Shown in pieces: positions 63,348 to 64,000 of a DNA stretch of 64,000 nt. The DNA lies in the NCBI RefSeq assembly GCF_009828065.1, contig NZ_WTYK01000001.1, forward strand, positions 248,001 through 312,000. The letters run 5' to 3'. Numbering within the stretch: position 1 is the first letter of the stretch; the number at the start of each line of letters is the position of its first letter. The position numbers and the translations under genes are program-made. The DNA comes from Croceibacterium soli (GTDB taxonomy: Bacteria > Pseudomonadota > Alphaproteobacteria > Sphingomonadales > Sphingomonadaceae). The notes below the pieces were generated by a model, which saw only the letters and a list, made by a program, of their open reading frames with translations, was not told the DNA's origin and made no database searches.

Positions 63348-64000
63348 GGTGCGACGAGGCGGAGTTCGGGGCCCTGGAACACCCAATAGTCGCCGGGCGG
63401 GAAGGCCTCCCCGTCGAGGATGAAGCGATCCTCGATCGCGAAGCGGAAGCTCCCAGGCGAAAGCCAATGGAAGCCGAGTTTCTCGGGATCGGACGGAGTG
63501 CGGCCCACGGCGATCAGCGGCACGCGCAGCAGGCTCTTGCGGCGTGCGCGGTCGAGCACGGCCAGCTTGAGCCCCTCGCGGGCGCTGCCGAAGGGCTTCA
63601 TGCCCATCGGGAAGTTCTCCAGCGTCGAGGCCAGCAGGAGATAGCGCTCGGTTTCCTCCCCGGCGATGGGCTGGCCCTGTTCGTCGGCCAGGCGCATCGG
63701 CGTGGACCGGCGCCAGATGTTGCGCCGCCCGGCGAAAACGGCCTGACCGAGCGTCCATAGCGCCGTCACCGCCACGGCCAGCGCGTTGAACGCGCCGAGG
63801 CGGTGGGCAGACTGGCCCAGGCTGGTGGCCCGGGTGAACAGGCCCGCGCCCAGCAGGAACCCATGAACCCGCGCCTCCGGGTGGGTAGCGTCCGCCACCA
63901 CCAGCGAGCGGCGCGTGGCAAAGCTGCCGGCCCGGGCATGTTCGATGGCGTGCGCCAGGTTCCAATCGCCCGGCAGGCCCAGATCGGCCGCCAGAGCGTT
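63344..64000 (-). CDS. Diacylglycerol kinase-fold lipid kinase, C-terminal part
   Basis: The 5' end lies beyond the window; about 218 residues are visible. The first residues, NALAADLGLPGDWNLAHAIEHA, match the end of the DAGK catalytic domain (G-T-x-N-x-L-A). Later parts (HGFLLGAGLFTRAT, LLLASTLENFPMGMKPF) fit the beta-rich C-terminal domain of YegS/sphingosine-kinase-like enzymes. It should phosphorylate a lipid hydroxyl. Since the organism appears to be a sphingomonad, ceramide or another sphingolipid is a candidate substrate, but this is inference. Confidence 0.75.
   Translation of the reverse strand, partial: NALAADLGLPGDWNLAHAIEHARAGSFATRRSLVVADATHPEARVHGFLLGAGLFTRATSLGQSAHRLGAFNALAVAVTALWTLGQAVFAGRRNIWRRSTPMRLADEQGQPIAGEETERYLLLASTLENFPMGMKPFGSAREGLKLAVLDRARRKSLLRVPLIAVGRTPSDPEKLGFHWLSPGSFRFAIEDRFILDGEAFPPGDYWVFQGPELRLVAP

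Overview
The window looks like a chromosomal segment of a high-GC alphaproteobacterium of the order Sphingomonadales. The basis is two TonB-dependent receptors of the sphingomonad catabolic type, a CC_3452-type secreted protein, a 32-residue FKPDLYR membrane peptide, heparinase II/III next to purH, and short sphingomonad-like intergenic inverted repeats. No phage, transposase, integrase or CRISPR array was seen.

Layout. (1) 0-5.3 kb: end of an exopolysaccharide locus, with a Wzc-like N-terminus, a Wza-like lipoprotein and an O-antigen ligase/polymerase on the minus strand, then small membrane proteins and a WbpM/CapD-type nucleotide-sugar dehydratase on the plus strand. (2) 5.5-7.9 kb: TonB-dependent receptor 1. 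(3) 7.9-20.7 kb: a compact divergent cluster. Its left operon encodes a CmoB-like methyltransferase, a glycosidase-like protein whose barrel appears circularly permuted, myo-inositol-phosphate synthase, a zinc alcohol dehydrogenase and a Gfo/Idh oxidoreductase. Its right operon encodes two sugar-nucleotide SDRs, a GT4, three tandem CgeB-like glycosyltransferases and a UDP-xylose-synthase-like SDR. All six junctions of the right operon are 4-base ATGA/GTGA overlaps. I read it as a pathway for a cyclitol-containing glycoconjugate of unknown structure. (4) 20.9-22.7 kb: a small secreted protein, a TetR regulator, tRNA-Leu(UAA) and a secreted protein of unknown function.

(5) 22.9-45.2 kb: a large catabolic region. 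It holds a VOC protein, CoA-transferase, citryl-CoA-lyase-like enzyme, GMC oxidoreductase, two metallo-hydrolases, P450, HIBADH-like dehydrogenase, two SDRs, a phytoene-desaturase-like flavoprotein, two serine hydrolases, two SnoaL-like proteins, a CMD-like protein, a flavin monooxygenase, a CmcJ/NvfI-like oxygenase and two MFS transporters. A pcm gene between two paralogous glycine-rich miniproteins sits inside it. TonB-dependent receptor 2, a close relative of receptor 1, borders it on the right. A shared operator-like palindrome (TAACG-N2-CGTTA) lies upstream of receptor 1 and in the hydrolase/monooxygenase divergent promoter, which hints at co-regulation. The substrate cannot be told from sequence.

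(6) 48.4-64 kb: mostly housekeeping genes: ihfB, a GntR regulator with a POT peptide transporter, a DEAD-box helicase, dxs, a Zur/Fur regulator, msrA, purH, heparinase II/III and rpe. They are followed by a DUF2141 protein and a three-gene module of nucleotidyltransferase, unknown protein and DAG-kinase-fold lipid kinase that runs off the window.

Limits: functions come from motif and family recognition by eye. No searches were run, and start codons were chosen from visible ribosome binding sites and gene overlaps.
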